Source: a virus
Strand: one strand, 5' to 3'
Length of the DNA stretch: 60,395 nucleotides
IMG/VR virus record: IMGVR_UViG_3300032116_000204
Span: 1 to 60,395 of that record
In this document: piece by piece, positions 1 through 9,266 of the stretch
Layout of the letters: every line of letters begins with the position of its first letter
How positions within the stretch are numbered: the first letter of the stretch is position 1
Made by a program: the position numbers and the translations under genes
Notes under the pieces: generated by a model
Databases searched by the model: none
Told to the model about the DNA's origin: nothing
The model's input: the letters and a program-made list of their open reading frames with translations, nothing else

Positions 1-865
1 GGGTGATCGCACCTGTTAGCGGATTCCAAGTGCAGTAGTTTCCCCTCACACTTCCCCCCAGCCCGTCATCGGTGCCGTAAGAAGTCGGGGTGTCTACGAG
101 CGAATCGTTGCCTGCACCAGCGGTGACACTGAGGTTATTGGGCGTCCAGTTATTGGAATTCCCGCTGTAATCCTTGCCAAGGGTGGTGGCAGTAGCGGCT
201 GAGTTATCGGAGAACTTCAGCCAGAATCCATTTGTACCAAAGCTGCCGGTGTAAGCCTTAGGAATCAGTTGCCCAGTAGTGGCACTGACTTCTGTGAAGC
301 TGCTGGGGTCTAGGGCTTGGCCGTCGATGAAGTGGACGTCGGCGAGGTAGCCAGATAATGTGGCAGTTCCAGCAGATGTTGCACCTATCGAATGTGCCGC
401 TGTCTGGTTAATACCAAGGTCGTCGTTTTGATTTGGATTTGCCGAAGACGAAAAAGCCGTAACCTCAGATCCGTTAACGTATAGCTTGATTCGATTTGCC
501 GCAGTTGCTTGTGTGGTATCTACGGCTAAGACGATGTGATACCAAGCGCTAGGATCTCTATAGACGGCAGATGTCTGCCTAAGGTTGTTGTTGTAGTTAG
601 AAACACGGATGCTGTCGCTTACAAACCAAAGACGGAAATACGTTGCGTCAGTTGCTCCGGTTGTACAAGTAAATAGGTGTGGATTTTCTGAAGTCGCAAC
701 GCCCTTCACCCACCCCGCCCAGGTCCACGTCTTCCTATTGCCCGCTGATGCAGGTGTTCTGGACAAGTAGGCACTGTCACTACTGTTGAAGCGGAGGGAT
801 CTGGGAATGGTGTACCCAGCGCCACCTTCTTGGCCCAGAAGCAGGTCACTTTGGATCATGCTCAT
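1..865 (-). CDS. LamG/SPRY-type fibre protein, partial (left cassette)
   Basis: N-terminal ~288 residues of a fibre or receptor-binding protein that runs off the left edge. It matches the start of the complete 548-residue protein at 37865-39511: an opening MSMIQSDLLLGQEGG, then a concanavalin/LamG-like domain, which normally binds carbohydrate. Its ATG overlaps the stop of the preceding tail-fibre gene in an ATGA junction, exactly as in the right cassette. DNA identity with the right copy is very high except for a diverged patch near 125-225, and many differences are at third codon positions. The role in host-surface binding is inferred from the domain type and position after the tail fibre. 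Confidence 0.85.
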   Translation of the reverse strand, partial: MSMIQSDLLLGQEGGAGYTIPRSLRFNSSDSAYLSRTPASAGNRKTWTWAGWVKGVATSENPHLFTCTTGATDATYFRLWFVSDSIRVSNYNNNLRQTSAVYRDPSAWYHIVLAVDTTQATAANRIKLYVNGSEVTAFSSSANPNQNDDLGINQTAAHSIGATSAGTATLSGYLADVHFIDGQALDPSSFTEVSATTGQLIPKAYTGSFGTNGFWLKFSDNSAATATTLGKDYSGNSNNWTPNNLSVTAGAGNDSLVDTPTSYGTDDGLGGSVRGNYCTWNPLTGAIT

Positions 866-2514
866 TTCACGTCACCGATAAAGCGGACAGCAATGCGAGA
901 AGCGGACTCGACGTGGAACGCCAGCAGATCCACTGAGTTAGCCGCAGTCGTGAGTGTGGGTGCAGTCCCACCCGGGAACTTGTAGATGCTGTTGTACGCC
1001 AAGGTCCTGGACCCCGTGCCGTCCTGCACCACGCGGATCACACCGCTCTGACCTGCCACCACATTGGTCGGCGCTCCCAGTGTGCGATTGCCGCCCAGGG
1101 TGACCTGGTAGTGGTTCCCGAGTGACAGGTCCACAGCCACAGTTGCAGCATCCGTAAGGGTCACATAGGCCCCTCTCTGCGCTTTCGTGAAGGTCTGTGC
1201 AACGTCAGTCTTTGCGGTGTCTGCATCCAGCGGCTGGAACAGCGCGTTCGCTTCAGCCTTGGTGTAGTGGTCGGCAACGACAAAGTTGCCAAATGCCATC
1301 ACCTGCAGCACATCATTCAACGACGCGCCGCTGGTCAGCACGATGCTGGTGCCTGTCGTGGCGGTGTAGTCATCCCCGGGGCGCAACACCGCACCGTTCA
1401 AGCTGACGATGATCGTGTCTGACGAGTAACTCAGGGAGACCCCGTTGGCATCAGCTCCACTGAACGTGGTCTGTCCTGCCGTGGCGACGTACTCATAGGT
1501 CTCCATCACGCCAACAATGGCGCTGGTGGCATCTATCCAGCCGCCGACGGTGCTGTACACCCGCATCCGGCTGGTGACCGTGTTGAAGTAGATGGCCCCC
1601 GAAACCAACGGGTTGCCGTCGTTATCAACCGTGGGATCTGAAGTCTTAGGACCCAGATAGCGGTCGTCAAAGTTATCGAGCAGTGCCGCTGCAGACGCTG
1701 CAGACGCTGCAGCATCAATGGCCGAAAGCGATGCCGCTGAGGCGCTACCGCTTGCCGCCGATGCACTACCGCTTGCCGCCGATGCGCTGCCGCTGGCGGC
1801 GCTAGCGGACGTGGCAGCTTGCTGTGCGTGGTACTTGGCGCTGTATTCCCCGCCAGCAACCGGGCTGCTGGTCTTGGTGGCCCAGTCATTGGCAAGGGCA
1901 GCAGAAGCAGCAGCAGCCGCTGCATCAGCCGCTGCACTGGCGACACCTACATCGAACTGCCCTTTGGTCACCGCATCAGTTGATGCAGTGCCATTGGCAA
2001 GGCCTGTGATCTTATTGCCGCCCATAGGTAGGGCGCCAGTCATGGCCTGGGTGCCGTCGCGCCTCAGCCTCAGCGCATCCTGTGTGTCGACATAGTTCTT
2101 GGTCGCTGCATCCTGCGCAGATATGGGGTCAGCAACATTGGTGAGCCTGCTGTTGCCCAGTGTCGGCAGACCTGTTGCTGGGTCCACCGACACCGTTTGC
2201 CCTTGGTTGTCCAGCAGCTCCTGCTCGATGTACAGGTGCTGCAAGTTGCTGGTGTCAAAGTCGACCGCCACCGGAGTGGAGCCATCCGTGAAATCAACCA
2301 GTGGTGAAGCAGCTGGCGTTGATCGCCGTACTTCCACCTTGGTCCCATTGACTGGCGCCGTAGCCAGCTGCACGGTGCTGGCATTGACCCAGGTGTAGGA
2401 CTGGCTGACCTGGTTGACGTTCACATAGACGTGTTCACGCCTGATGTAAGAAAACGGCACCGCATACTGCGTAGTCGCCCCGTTCCCTGTGTAGGTGACG
2501 TAGGAATAAGCCAT
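862..2514 (-). CDS. Tail fibre protein, gp17-like N-terminus
   Basis: A 550-residue tail fibre. The first ~130 residues (GNGATTQYAVPFSYIRREHVYV onset through the EQELLDNQG region) resemble the T7 gp17 N-terminal domain that anchors the fibre to the tail. A middle stretch has alanine/serine coiled-coil character with four 7-residue SASAASG-type repeats (about 1735-1805). The last ~100 residues are nearly identical to those of the fibre at 39508-41511, while the rest differs, so the tip is shared. The start overlaps the stop of the 2,249-residue virion protein as TGATG. Function follows from family and position; the receptor is unknown. Confidence 0.88.
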   Translation of the reverse strand: MAYSYVTYTGNGATTQYAVPFSYIRREHVYVNVNQVSQSYTWVNASTVQLATAPVNGTKVEVRRSTPAASPLVDFTDGSTPVAVDFDTSNLQHLYIEQELLDNQGQTVSVDPATGLPTLGNSRLTNVADPISAQDAATKNYVDTQDALRLRRDGTQAMTGALPMGGNKITGLANGTASTDAVTKGQFDVGVASAAADAAAAAASAALANDWATKTSSPVAGGEYSAKYHAQQAATSASAASGSASAASGSASAASGSASAASLSAIDAAASAASAAALLDNFDDRYLGPKTSDPTVDNDGNPLVSGAIYFNTVTSRMRVYSTVGGWIDATSAIVGVMETYEYVATAGQTTFSGADANGVSLSYSSDTIIVSLNGAVLRPGDDYTATTGTSIVLTSGASLNDVLQVMAFGNFVVADHYTKAEANALFQPLDADTAKTDVAQTFTKAQRGAYVTLTDAATVAVDLSLGNHYQVTLGGNRTLGAPTNVVAGQSGVIRVVQDGTGSRTLAYNSIYKFPGGTAPTLTTAANSVDLLAFHVESASRIAVRFIGDVK

Positions 2515-5500
2515 CAGCGCAAGCTCTCCACAAAGGCCTGGGGATCAATCTCCTGGCCGTATTTAAGCCGGAACTGAACGTCCCGGTTAGCACCTTCAGC
2601 CCAGTCGGTGTTGTCCATCAGGCGCTTGCCGTAGGGCCCGCTGAGGAAGGTCTCGCGTCCCAGGGCCAGGTACTTGGCGATCACGGTGTTCAGTGCCGAA
2701 GCCCGCAGGCTGACCACCTGTTCGCTTGGCATGCCGGGTGGGTTGTTGCGGTACAGGTCGCTGTTGGTTTCCTCCTCGAGGGCCTGCAGCAAAGTGCGAC
2801 CGAACTGATCCGGGGTGCGGCTGATCGCCAGCACGTACTGCTCGAACTCCTGGGGGCTCAGGCGGTTGTCCTTGATCTTCCCGCCAGCAGTGAAATCCGT
2901 GGCCCGGGGGCCCACGAACCCTGCGCCGCGGCCTGTCAGCTGCCCCATCTCCCGCAGCACCTTCTCGCCAGGTTCACCCTTCAGTTGGAACGGTGCGGCC
3001 GGGTTGAACTGCATGGCATAGGACAGCCACGGAGAATCGGGTGGCAGGAATTGATCGCCCCATACACCCGACAGGATCACCGGATCACCCGTGATCCAGT
3101 TGCGCTTGGGAGGTAGGACCTGCGACCAACCCGGGATCATGTTCTTGATCTCGCCCAGGGTCTCCTCGAACAGGCGCATGCCCAGGTTGGAGCTGTTGCT
3201 GGGCGGCACCTCCCGGGCCGTGGGGTCTTCGATGCGACGGCCAGCCCGCAGTGAGCTGCTGCCAGGCACAAAGCTGGCGACCAGTCGTTCGATGTACCGG
3301 GCAGTGGGGTGCCTGCGGTTGGGGCCGATGTCGGTCTCACCCAGGCCCATGGCCATCTCGTAGAGCTCGGTGAAGCCCTGGTAGTAGGACTTCTGCAACT
3401 GGCCGGTGGCCACCGCCGTCACCAGGTCGAGCACTAGGGCAGAGCCCAGCCGCTCCCGGGCCTCCACGCTCACCTTGTTGGCCAGCTCGTGGTAGTCGGC
3501 CAGGCCGCCGAACAGGGACGCATACGGATCCATGGCCCGCATGGAGATCCAGTCGGTGTACACCGGGTTGCCGTTTTCGTCGGTGCCGATGCGGAACCGC
3601 ATGGAGTAGGGCTGCTTACCCTGCTGGTCCATCCACTTCCGACGTGCATCCGGGTTGGTGGGGCCACCGCCGGTGAACTCGATGTTGCCGTGGGTCATGG
3701 CGATGCTGGCCAGGCTGATGGCAGCAGCGCCAGTCGCAATGTCGCCATAGGCCCGATCACGGGTCATGGCGTCCTCGGAGAACACATCACGCCACCAGGT
3801 GTCGACCAGGGGCGCCAGGGGCGTCTTGCGAGCCACGGACTTCACGATGTCCCCAGGCGTCCGGTTGAAGGGCTGCACCATGGCAAACAGGGGGGCCAGC
3901 GGGGAATCCAGGCCCATCTGCCAGATGCGTGGCATCAGGCTGAAGGTACGTGCGAAGAACGGGATGTCGTCGAACTTCATCCCCATCACCTTGGGCCCGT
4001 TGTTCATGTAGTCCTGGGCGAAGGACGTGGCCTCGTCGTCCTTGAGCCCCTTGGCTTCTGCCAGCTCCATGCCGCGTTGCATGGTGCGGGGTTCCATCTG
4101 CGCCCAGATGTCATCGGTGAACGTGGCCCACCGCATGGCGGTCTGTGCATGCGGGCTATCCATCACCCCATCGAGGATGGTCTTGCCGTCCACCACCAGG
4201 TCCTGGAGCCTGCGGTCGACCGCTGCCTGCGCATACTCCTGCGCGAACTTCCACGCCTCAGGGCTGTTGCCGTCCATGCCCAGCCGCACCGCATGGTCGA
4301 GGCCTGGCTGCAGGTTGCGGACGTACTCGAAGGACTGGCCGATCAGGGTCTTGAAGGCAGAGTCCACCGACACTTGCAGGCGGCTCGAGAGGTTGAGCCC
4401 CTGCCACAGGCGCTTCTGCGCAATGGCCCAGTTGCTCTTGTCCTGCACCGACAGCCAGGGCACGGTGTTCAGGTTCCACTCACCTTTCTGGGCAGCCGTG
4501 TCGATCAGCTGGCCTTGGGCGTCTTGGGCTGCCAGGCGATCCAGGAAGTCCACCTGGCTGCGATCCAGGTCAAACAGGCCGCGGCCAACCTTGAACGACT
4601 CCACGCCCATGCGGAAGGCGTTGGCCAGGTTGCTCACGTACTGGCCGTAGATCATCAGGGACCTGCTGGCCCGCACTGGGTGGCCGGTGACCATGGCACC
4701 CATGGCCTGCGTCAGTGGCATCTCCACTGTGCGCAGGGCGCTGTTGATCACGTTGCCCCACAGCGTGATGCCAGACGACAGCAGCTGGCTGGAGCGGTAC
4801 ATCATCAGGCCACGGGCGCCCAGGTTCACGCCCTTGTTGAACTTGGACCAGAAGCCCTGGGAGAAGCCGGGGGTGACAGCACCCTGGGCCAGGTTGAGAG
4901 CCAGGGCCTGGAACTCCTCGATCACCTTCGGGTTGTCGTACCGGCCCGTGACGATGGCCTCCTGCGCTTCAGGGCTGATGCGGGTGCCGATGGTTTCGGC
5001 AACCAGCTCCTCTTGGTCCTTCGCCAGCTCACGCTCGAAGTCGCCAGCCAGGTCCTTGCCAGGGCCCATCACCTCCACGTCGACAGCAGCGGCTGCTCCC
5101 TCCCCATCGCGGAAGGGCACAGAGCCAGGCTCAGGCCGCGGCACTTGGGTGCTGCGCAGCAGCTGGCCCAGGGGCCTGGTGACGGACTCAAAGGCACGGT
5201 TGGCCCGGTCAGCCTGCGCTGCAGCAGTGACCAGTTCAGCCGTCAGCTTGCCGAAGTCCGCACCTGCATCCGCCTGGCCATTCAGCCAACGGTTGGCAGC
5301 GATGCCTGCCTGCATGTTGGTGTGGTCCAGGTACATGCCTGCAGCACGCATGGCCACCAGGTTTTCCCGGTAGGCCGACAGTGGCCCGCTCAGCCGCTTC
5401 AGGTTCTCGAGGACTGCCTTGCTGCTGTAGTTGTTCTTGGCCAGCCATTGGGCGGTGTCGCCAATGATCTGCTCGTCGGTCATCACTGGGATGCCGGTGG

Positions 5501-8500
5501 CATCAGGCCGACTCACCAGGTCGCTGTGCGCCCGGTAAGCCTCCACCATCGTCGCCGGCTGGATGGGCTGGTACTTGGTGGCGCCAGAGGGGGACTCCAG
5601 CTTCTGGACGTTGTTGGCCAGCAGGTCATCAATGGTGAGCTCACCAGCGTCGATGGCTGCACGGTTGGCCTGAATCTGATCCACGAAGCGACGGGCCCAT
5701 TCCTCGTCCGGGGTGGGCGGGACAACAGACACCTCGTCGGCCTCCTGGTACAGGCGCCCGCGGAAGCGGTTGTCCTTCCCGCCCAGGGGGATCATGTCCA
5801 TGTCCCGGATGGCGTTCAGCATGTTCTTGCGACGCAGCCCCTGGCTGGCAGCACGCACCTCCTCGATGGTGGCCTCACCGCCTTGGGCCACTCGCTCACG
5901 GAGTGCCATCGCCTCGTCCGCAACCGCGTAGGCATTGCCCAGGCCTTGGCGGGTTTCGGCAAACTTGCCGCTGTAGGCCTGCTCAAAGATTGACTTGACG
6001 GACGTCCAGCCGCGGCCACGGATGAAGTTATTGGTCTTCTCGATGAAGTCCAACAGGGTGTCCAGGACCCTCACGCCGCCATTCAGGACGTCCTGGGCGA
6101 GCTTCTCGCCGCGGGGGATTTCATCCAGGCCTCTGTAGCCCCTCAGCTGGTTTTCGGTGGCACCACCCATGAAGGCGATGGGGTCGATGTCCTGCTTCCT
6201 GGCGTAGGCGAATTTCTGGAAGGCGATGGCCTGCTGCTCAACCAGGCTGATCTTGTCGCCACGCTTGGCCGCAGCCTTGATCTTGTCGCCCGCGGCCACC
6301 GACAGTTTCATCTGCGACCAGAAGCTGTTGAGCGCCTTCAGCTCCTTTTGGGTGAGGAAGTTGAACTGCACCCGGTGGAAGGCTTCGTGGAAGGCCGTCT
6401 GCTGCTGGCCGGGAATGCCCCGGGCTCCCACGCCATTCAGTTGGATCAGGTCCTCGATGGGGTCATAGGACCCATTCATGTAGGTCAGATCCTCCGGGTC
6501 GCCAGTGCCGCCCCATTCCTTGGGTCGCTGCCGCATCTCAAAGGCCTGCTGGTATCGGATGGCGACGTCATCACCAGCAACGCGGCGGATGTCCTCGGTC
6601 AGCTCCTTGGTGAAGGCTTGGACGAACTCAGGGTCCAGAGGGCGCATGCCGGTGGCAGGCACGAACTCCTCGGTCGATGCCAGGGCCTGGCCGCTTGCCC
6701 GCCGCTCCAGCTCAGCCTGCACTGCTGCACGCTTCTCCGGTGGCAGCACAGCCAGGGCTCGATCCAGCAGGGCTTTGGTCTCTGCGCTCTGCGCAGGTGC
6801 TGAACTTCCCGCACTTGGGACACTCGGTTCCGGTGCAGCAGCTGCAGGAGCGGTCTGCTCCATGGGCAACGACGGGCCGTTCAGCTCGTCATCAATGGCC
6901 TGGCGCAGGCGCTCGAGGTTCTCACCCACCACCACCTTGGCGTTGCGCTTGCCCTTGATCTGGCCTGCCATCTCATTCAGCAGGTCACGCACCGGGCCGG
7001 TGTAGCCAGCCACCCGGTTGAACACGGCGACGGCCTGAGCGGCTTCATCCCTCGCAGCCTTGCTGCCAGCCACGTTGATGACGTTGCCAGCGGCTTCCAG
7101 GTAGCTGGTGCGCTTCATGTTGGCAGCCGACGTGAGGGCCACCATTTCCTCGCGCATGGCCTTGAAGGCCTCGGTGCGGACGTCCAGCAGCTGGTTGAAG
7201 TTGCTGGTCTTGAACATCTCCTCCATGCCGGGGAGGGTGGGACCCGCGGACTCGTCGACAGCAGTCCCAGCGAACTTGGCCTCCTGCATGGCCTGGGCGA
7301 TCTTCTCCGCCGACCATTTGCGCTTGATGGCTTCAGCAGCCACGTCGCTGACCACCTGCTGGTCCAGTGGCTCGCTGCCCAGGGCGATGGCCTTGGCCAG
7401 GTCCAGCTTGCCGGTGCTGAGCTTGTCGAACAGGTGCTGCGGCAGGCGGCTCAGGGGGATGGCGTCCCTGGCGACAGGGCCGCTGAGATTGACGCCCTCA
7501 TTGGCGATGTCTTCAGCCGTCATGCCGGAGTCGCGCATGATCTTGGCGGCATCCACGGGGGTGCCGTTGCCCTCCGCGATGTTCTGCAGGGCTCCGGTGA
7601 CGCGGGCTTCTTCTGCGGTGTTGGCCGTCAGGTACCGCACCAGGACCTTGCGGGTGCCGTCCTCCTTGGCCAGGCGCAGTCGGTTGTGGCCGTTCACCAC
7701 ATAGACCAGGCCAGGTTCGCCCAGCTGGCCATTCACGTCCCGCCAGACGCTGATGATTCCGGCCAGCTCAGGGTTGTAGCCCTTGGATTCAGCCAGGGAT
7801 CCACTGGCGCCGGATTTGGTGAGGCGGCCCGCCTCTTTGAACTGCATCACCTGCGGGGCGGCGATGACGCTCTGCGGATCGATCTCTCCCACTTCCCCAT
7901 AAACGGGGGCCTGCATGTCAGGCCTGGGCTGCACCGGGGTTGGTACGGGCTCAGGGGCTGCAGCAGCAGGGGCTGCAGCCGGCTCGGGCGCAGGCGCAGC
8001 AGCTGCAGGGGCAGGGGCAGGGGCAGCAGGTGCTGCAGCCTGGGTGGGAACAGGTTGCGGGTTGCGGGGATCCAGCAGGTTGTTCTGGATCTCGGGTCCG
8101 TTCTCCCACTGCGGGGTGTACTCCCGGGCCTGCTGGTACGGGTTGACGCGGGGCGCTTCAGGCACCGTGTTGGCCTGCTTGACCATCTCCCGCTGCAGGT
8201 TCTCTGTCGCCTCCTTCGCAGCAGCTGCAGCAGCAGGCTTGTCCTCAGGTGCTGCATTGCGCAGCCGCTCCACGTACTTGCCTGCGCGGAAGGCCCGCAT
8301 CAGGAACTCAACGGTGGAGCCAACGAAGGCACCCTCCACTGCGTTTTTCAGTCGGCCCTGTACACCGACGTCACCAGGCTTGGACTTCAGGTAGTCGAGG
8401 AAGGGCACCTCGAGTGGGGTGCCGGCGACCTTCTTCTTCAGGTTGTCGGCCAGGTCATACAGGCGGCTTTCGTTTTGGTCGAAACCAGCGAAGTCGATCA

Positions 8501-9263
8501 GCGCACCAGTCGCTGCACCCTTGCCCACCAGGTTGCTGACGACAGCCTCACCGGCCCCTGCAGCGATGGTCGCGGGCTTCTGCAGGCCAGGGGCCAGCTT
8601 GCTGATCTGTGCAGCCTTGGCGGCTTTGTACGCATCAGCCGCCTTGTCCGCCGTCGTAACAACTCGTGCCGCGCCAGGTAGCGCCTTCAGGCCTTTGCCG
8701 ACCAGGCCCACTGCCTTGGTGGCGGGGAACCACTCAATGGCCACCTGGGCGACACCAGTGGCCAGGTCTTCTGCAGGGCCGCTGCTCTTTGCCTTGGCCA
8801 GGGGAGGCAGGAAGCCCAGGAAAGGAGCGTCCGGCATCTCCTTGCTGGTGGGCTTGATCGCCGTGTCGCCAAAGGCGGCAGGGATGTCAGCGGTCAGCAG
8901 GTCGCTGGTCTCCTGCAGGAAGTTGCGGGTGGCATTGGTTGCTGTGCGGGCGATGGCCTTGCCAGCACCGGGTCCCTCCAGCGTTTGCATGTAGGCCCGC
9001 TGGCCTGCGCCGAAGGCCTGGCCCAGATCACGACCCTGCTGCAGCTGGTTCACGCCAGTGCCAAGGGCTGTGCCACCTGCCTGTATCAGTGAAGTCAGAA
9101 CACCAATAGGGGTGTTGTTGACTGCATCCATCAGCCCGCCAAGGCCACCTTGCTGTTGCTTCGGCTTGGCAGCAGGTTTGGGCTCATTGCCCATGCCTTT
9201 CGGGGCGACATAGACCTGCCGCTCCTCGCCAGTCTGCGGGTCCTTGACGACTTGGATAGGCAT
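2514..9263 (-). CDS. Giant internal virion protein with ParB-like and metallopeptidase-like segments
   Basis: A 2,249-residue protein where T7-like phages encode the large internal core protein ejected with DNA. The first ~330 residues hold hydrophobic alanine/glycine-rich segments. Residues ~400-445 are an Ala/Pro linker. Residues ~455-600 contain VNGHNRLRLAKE, typical of the ParB/Srx-like fold. Around residue 957 is HEAFH in a helical context with EQQAIAF downstream, as in phage zincins. The C-terminal ~900 residues include GGGPTNPDARRKW and match the 1,095-residue protein of the right cassette (GGGPSDPEEYARW). The N-terminus matches the 1,014-residue protein. It is therefore a fusion of the two plus extra domains. 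It probably forms the ejected channel; the enzymatic roles are inference. Confidence 0.82.
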   Translation of the reverse strand: MPIQVVKDPQTGEERQVYVAPKGMGNEPKPAAKPKQQQGGLGGLMDAVNNTPIGVLTSLIQAGGTALGTGVNQLQQGRDLGQAFGAGQRAYMQTLEGPGAGKAIARTATNATRNFLQETSDLLTADIPAAFGDTAIKPTSKEMPDAPFLGFLPPLAKAKSSGPAEDLATGVAQVAIEWFPATKAVGLVGKGLKALPGAARVVTTADKAADAYKAAKAAQISKLAPGLQKPATIAAGAGEAVVSNLVGKGAATGALIDFAGFDQNESRLYDLADNLKKKVAGTPLEVPFLDYLKSKPGDVGVQGRLKNAVEGAFVGSTVEFLMRAFRAGKYVERLRNAAPEDKPAAAAAAKEATENLQREMVKQANTVPEAPRVNPYQQAREYTPQWENGPEIQNNLLDPRNPQPVPTQAAAPAAPAPAPAAAAPAPEPAAAPAAAAPEPVPTPVQPRPDMQAPVYGEVGEIDPQSVIAAPQVMQFKEAGRLTKSGASGSLAESKGYNPELAGIISVWRDVNGQLGEPGLVYVVNGHNRLRLAKEDGTRKVLVRYLTANTAEEARVTGALQNIAEGNGTPVDAAKIMRDSGMTAEDIANEGVNLSGPVARDAIPLSRLPQHLFDKLSTGKLDLAKAIALGSEPLDQQVVSDVAAEAIKRKWSAEKIAQAMQEAKFAGTAVDESAGPTLPGMEEMFKTSNFNQLLDVRTEAFKAMREEMVALTSAANMKRTSYLEAAGNVINVAGSKAARDEAAQAVAVFNRVAGYTGPVRDLLNEMAGQIKGKRNAKVVVGENLERLRQAIDDELNGPSLPMEQTAPAAAAPEPSVPSAGSSAPAQSAETKALLDRALAVLPPEKRAAVQAELERRASGQALASTEEFVPATGMRPLDPEFVQAFTKELTEDIRRVAGDDVAIRYQQAFEMRQRPKEWGGTGDPEDLTYMNGSYDPIEDLIQLNGVGARGIPGQQQTAFHEAFHRVQFNFLTQKELKALNSFWSQMKLSVAAGDKIKAAAKRGDKISLVEQQAIAFQKFAYARKQDIDPIAFMGGATENQLRGYRGLDEIPRGEKLAQDVLNGGVRVLDTLLDFIEKTNNFIRGRGWTSVKSIFEQAYSGKFAETRQGLGNAYAVADEAMALRERVAQGGEATIEEVRAASQGLRRKNMLNAIRDMDMIPLGGKDNRFRGRLYQEADEVSVVPPTPDEEWARRFVDQIQANRAAIDAGELTIDDLLANNVQKLESPSGATKYQPIQPATMVEAYRAHSDLVSRPDATGIPVMTDEQIIGDTAQWLAKNNYSSKAVLENLKRLSGPLSAYRENLVAMRAAGMYLDHTNMQAGIAANRWLNGQADAGADFGKLTAELVTAAAQADRANRAFESVTRPLGQLLRSTQVPRPEPGSVPFRDGEGAAAAVDVEVMGPGKDLAGDFERELAKDQEELVAETIGTRISPEAQEAIVTGRYDNPKVIEEFQALALNLAQGAVTPGFSQGFWSKFNKGVNLGARGLMMYRSSQLLSSGITLWGNVINSALRTVEMPLTQAMGAMVTGHPVRASRSLMIYGQYVSNLANAFRMGVESFKVGRGLFDLDRSQVDFLDRLAAQDAQGQLIDTAAQKGEWNLNTVPWLSVQDKSNWAIAQKRLWQGLNLSSRLQVSVDSAFKTLIGQSFEYVRNLQPGLDHAVRLGMDGNSPEAWKFAQEYAQAAVDRRLQDLVVDGKTILDGVMDSPHAQTAMRWATFTDDIWAQMEPRTMQRGMELAEAKGLKDDEATSFAQDYMNNGPKVMGMKFDDIPFFARTFSLMPRIWQMGLDSPLAPLFAMVQPFNRTPGDIVKSVARKTPLAPLVDTWWRDVFSEDAMTRDRAYGDIATGAAAISLASIAMTHGNIEFTGGGPTNPDARRKWMDQQGKQPYSMRFRIGTDENGNPVYTDWISMRAMDPYASLFGGLADYHELANKVSVEARERLGSALVLDLVTAVATGQLQKSYYQGFTELYEMAMGLGETDIGPNRRHPTARYIERLVASFVPGSSSLRAGRRIEDPTAREVPPSNSSNLGMRLFEETLGEIKNMIPGWSQVLPPKRNWITGDPVILSGVWGDQFLPPDSPWLSYAMQFNPAAPFQLKGEPGEKVLREMGQLTGRGAGFVGPRATDFTAGGKIKDNRLSPQEFEQYVLAISRTPDQFGRTLLQALEEETNSDLYRNNPPGMPSEQVVSLRASALNTVIAKYLALGRETFLSGPYGKRLMDNTDWAEGANRDVQFRLKYGQEIDPQAFVESLR

Positions 9264-9266
9264 GGC

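Noticed and set aside
1-860. Terminal redundancy or circular closure of a single phage, because 1-860 matches 38647-39508
   Set aside because: The copies differ by many scattered substitutions and one clearly diverged ~100-bp patch, and the sequences beyond the match encode different virion proteins, so they are two loci.
3489-5993. An 834-codon open frame on the plus strand inside the giant virion gene
   Set aside because: It is antisense to a gene with recognisable homologues, has His/Gly/Val-rich translation typical of GC-rich shadows, and no ribosome-binding site or operon context.
8666-8857. Photosynthesis or carbon-metabolism genes (psbA, hli, talC) expected in a cyanophage
   Set aside because: No translated frame anywhere in the window resembles them; short frames such as this one are shadows of virion genes.
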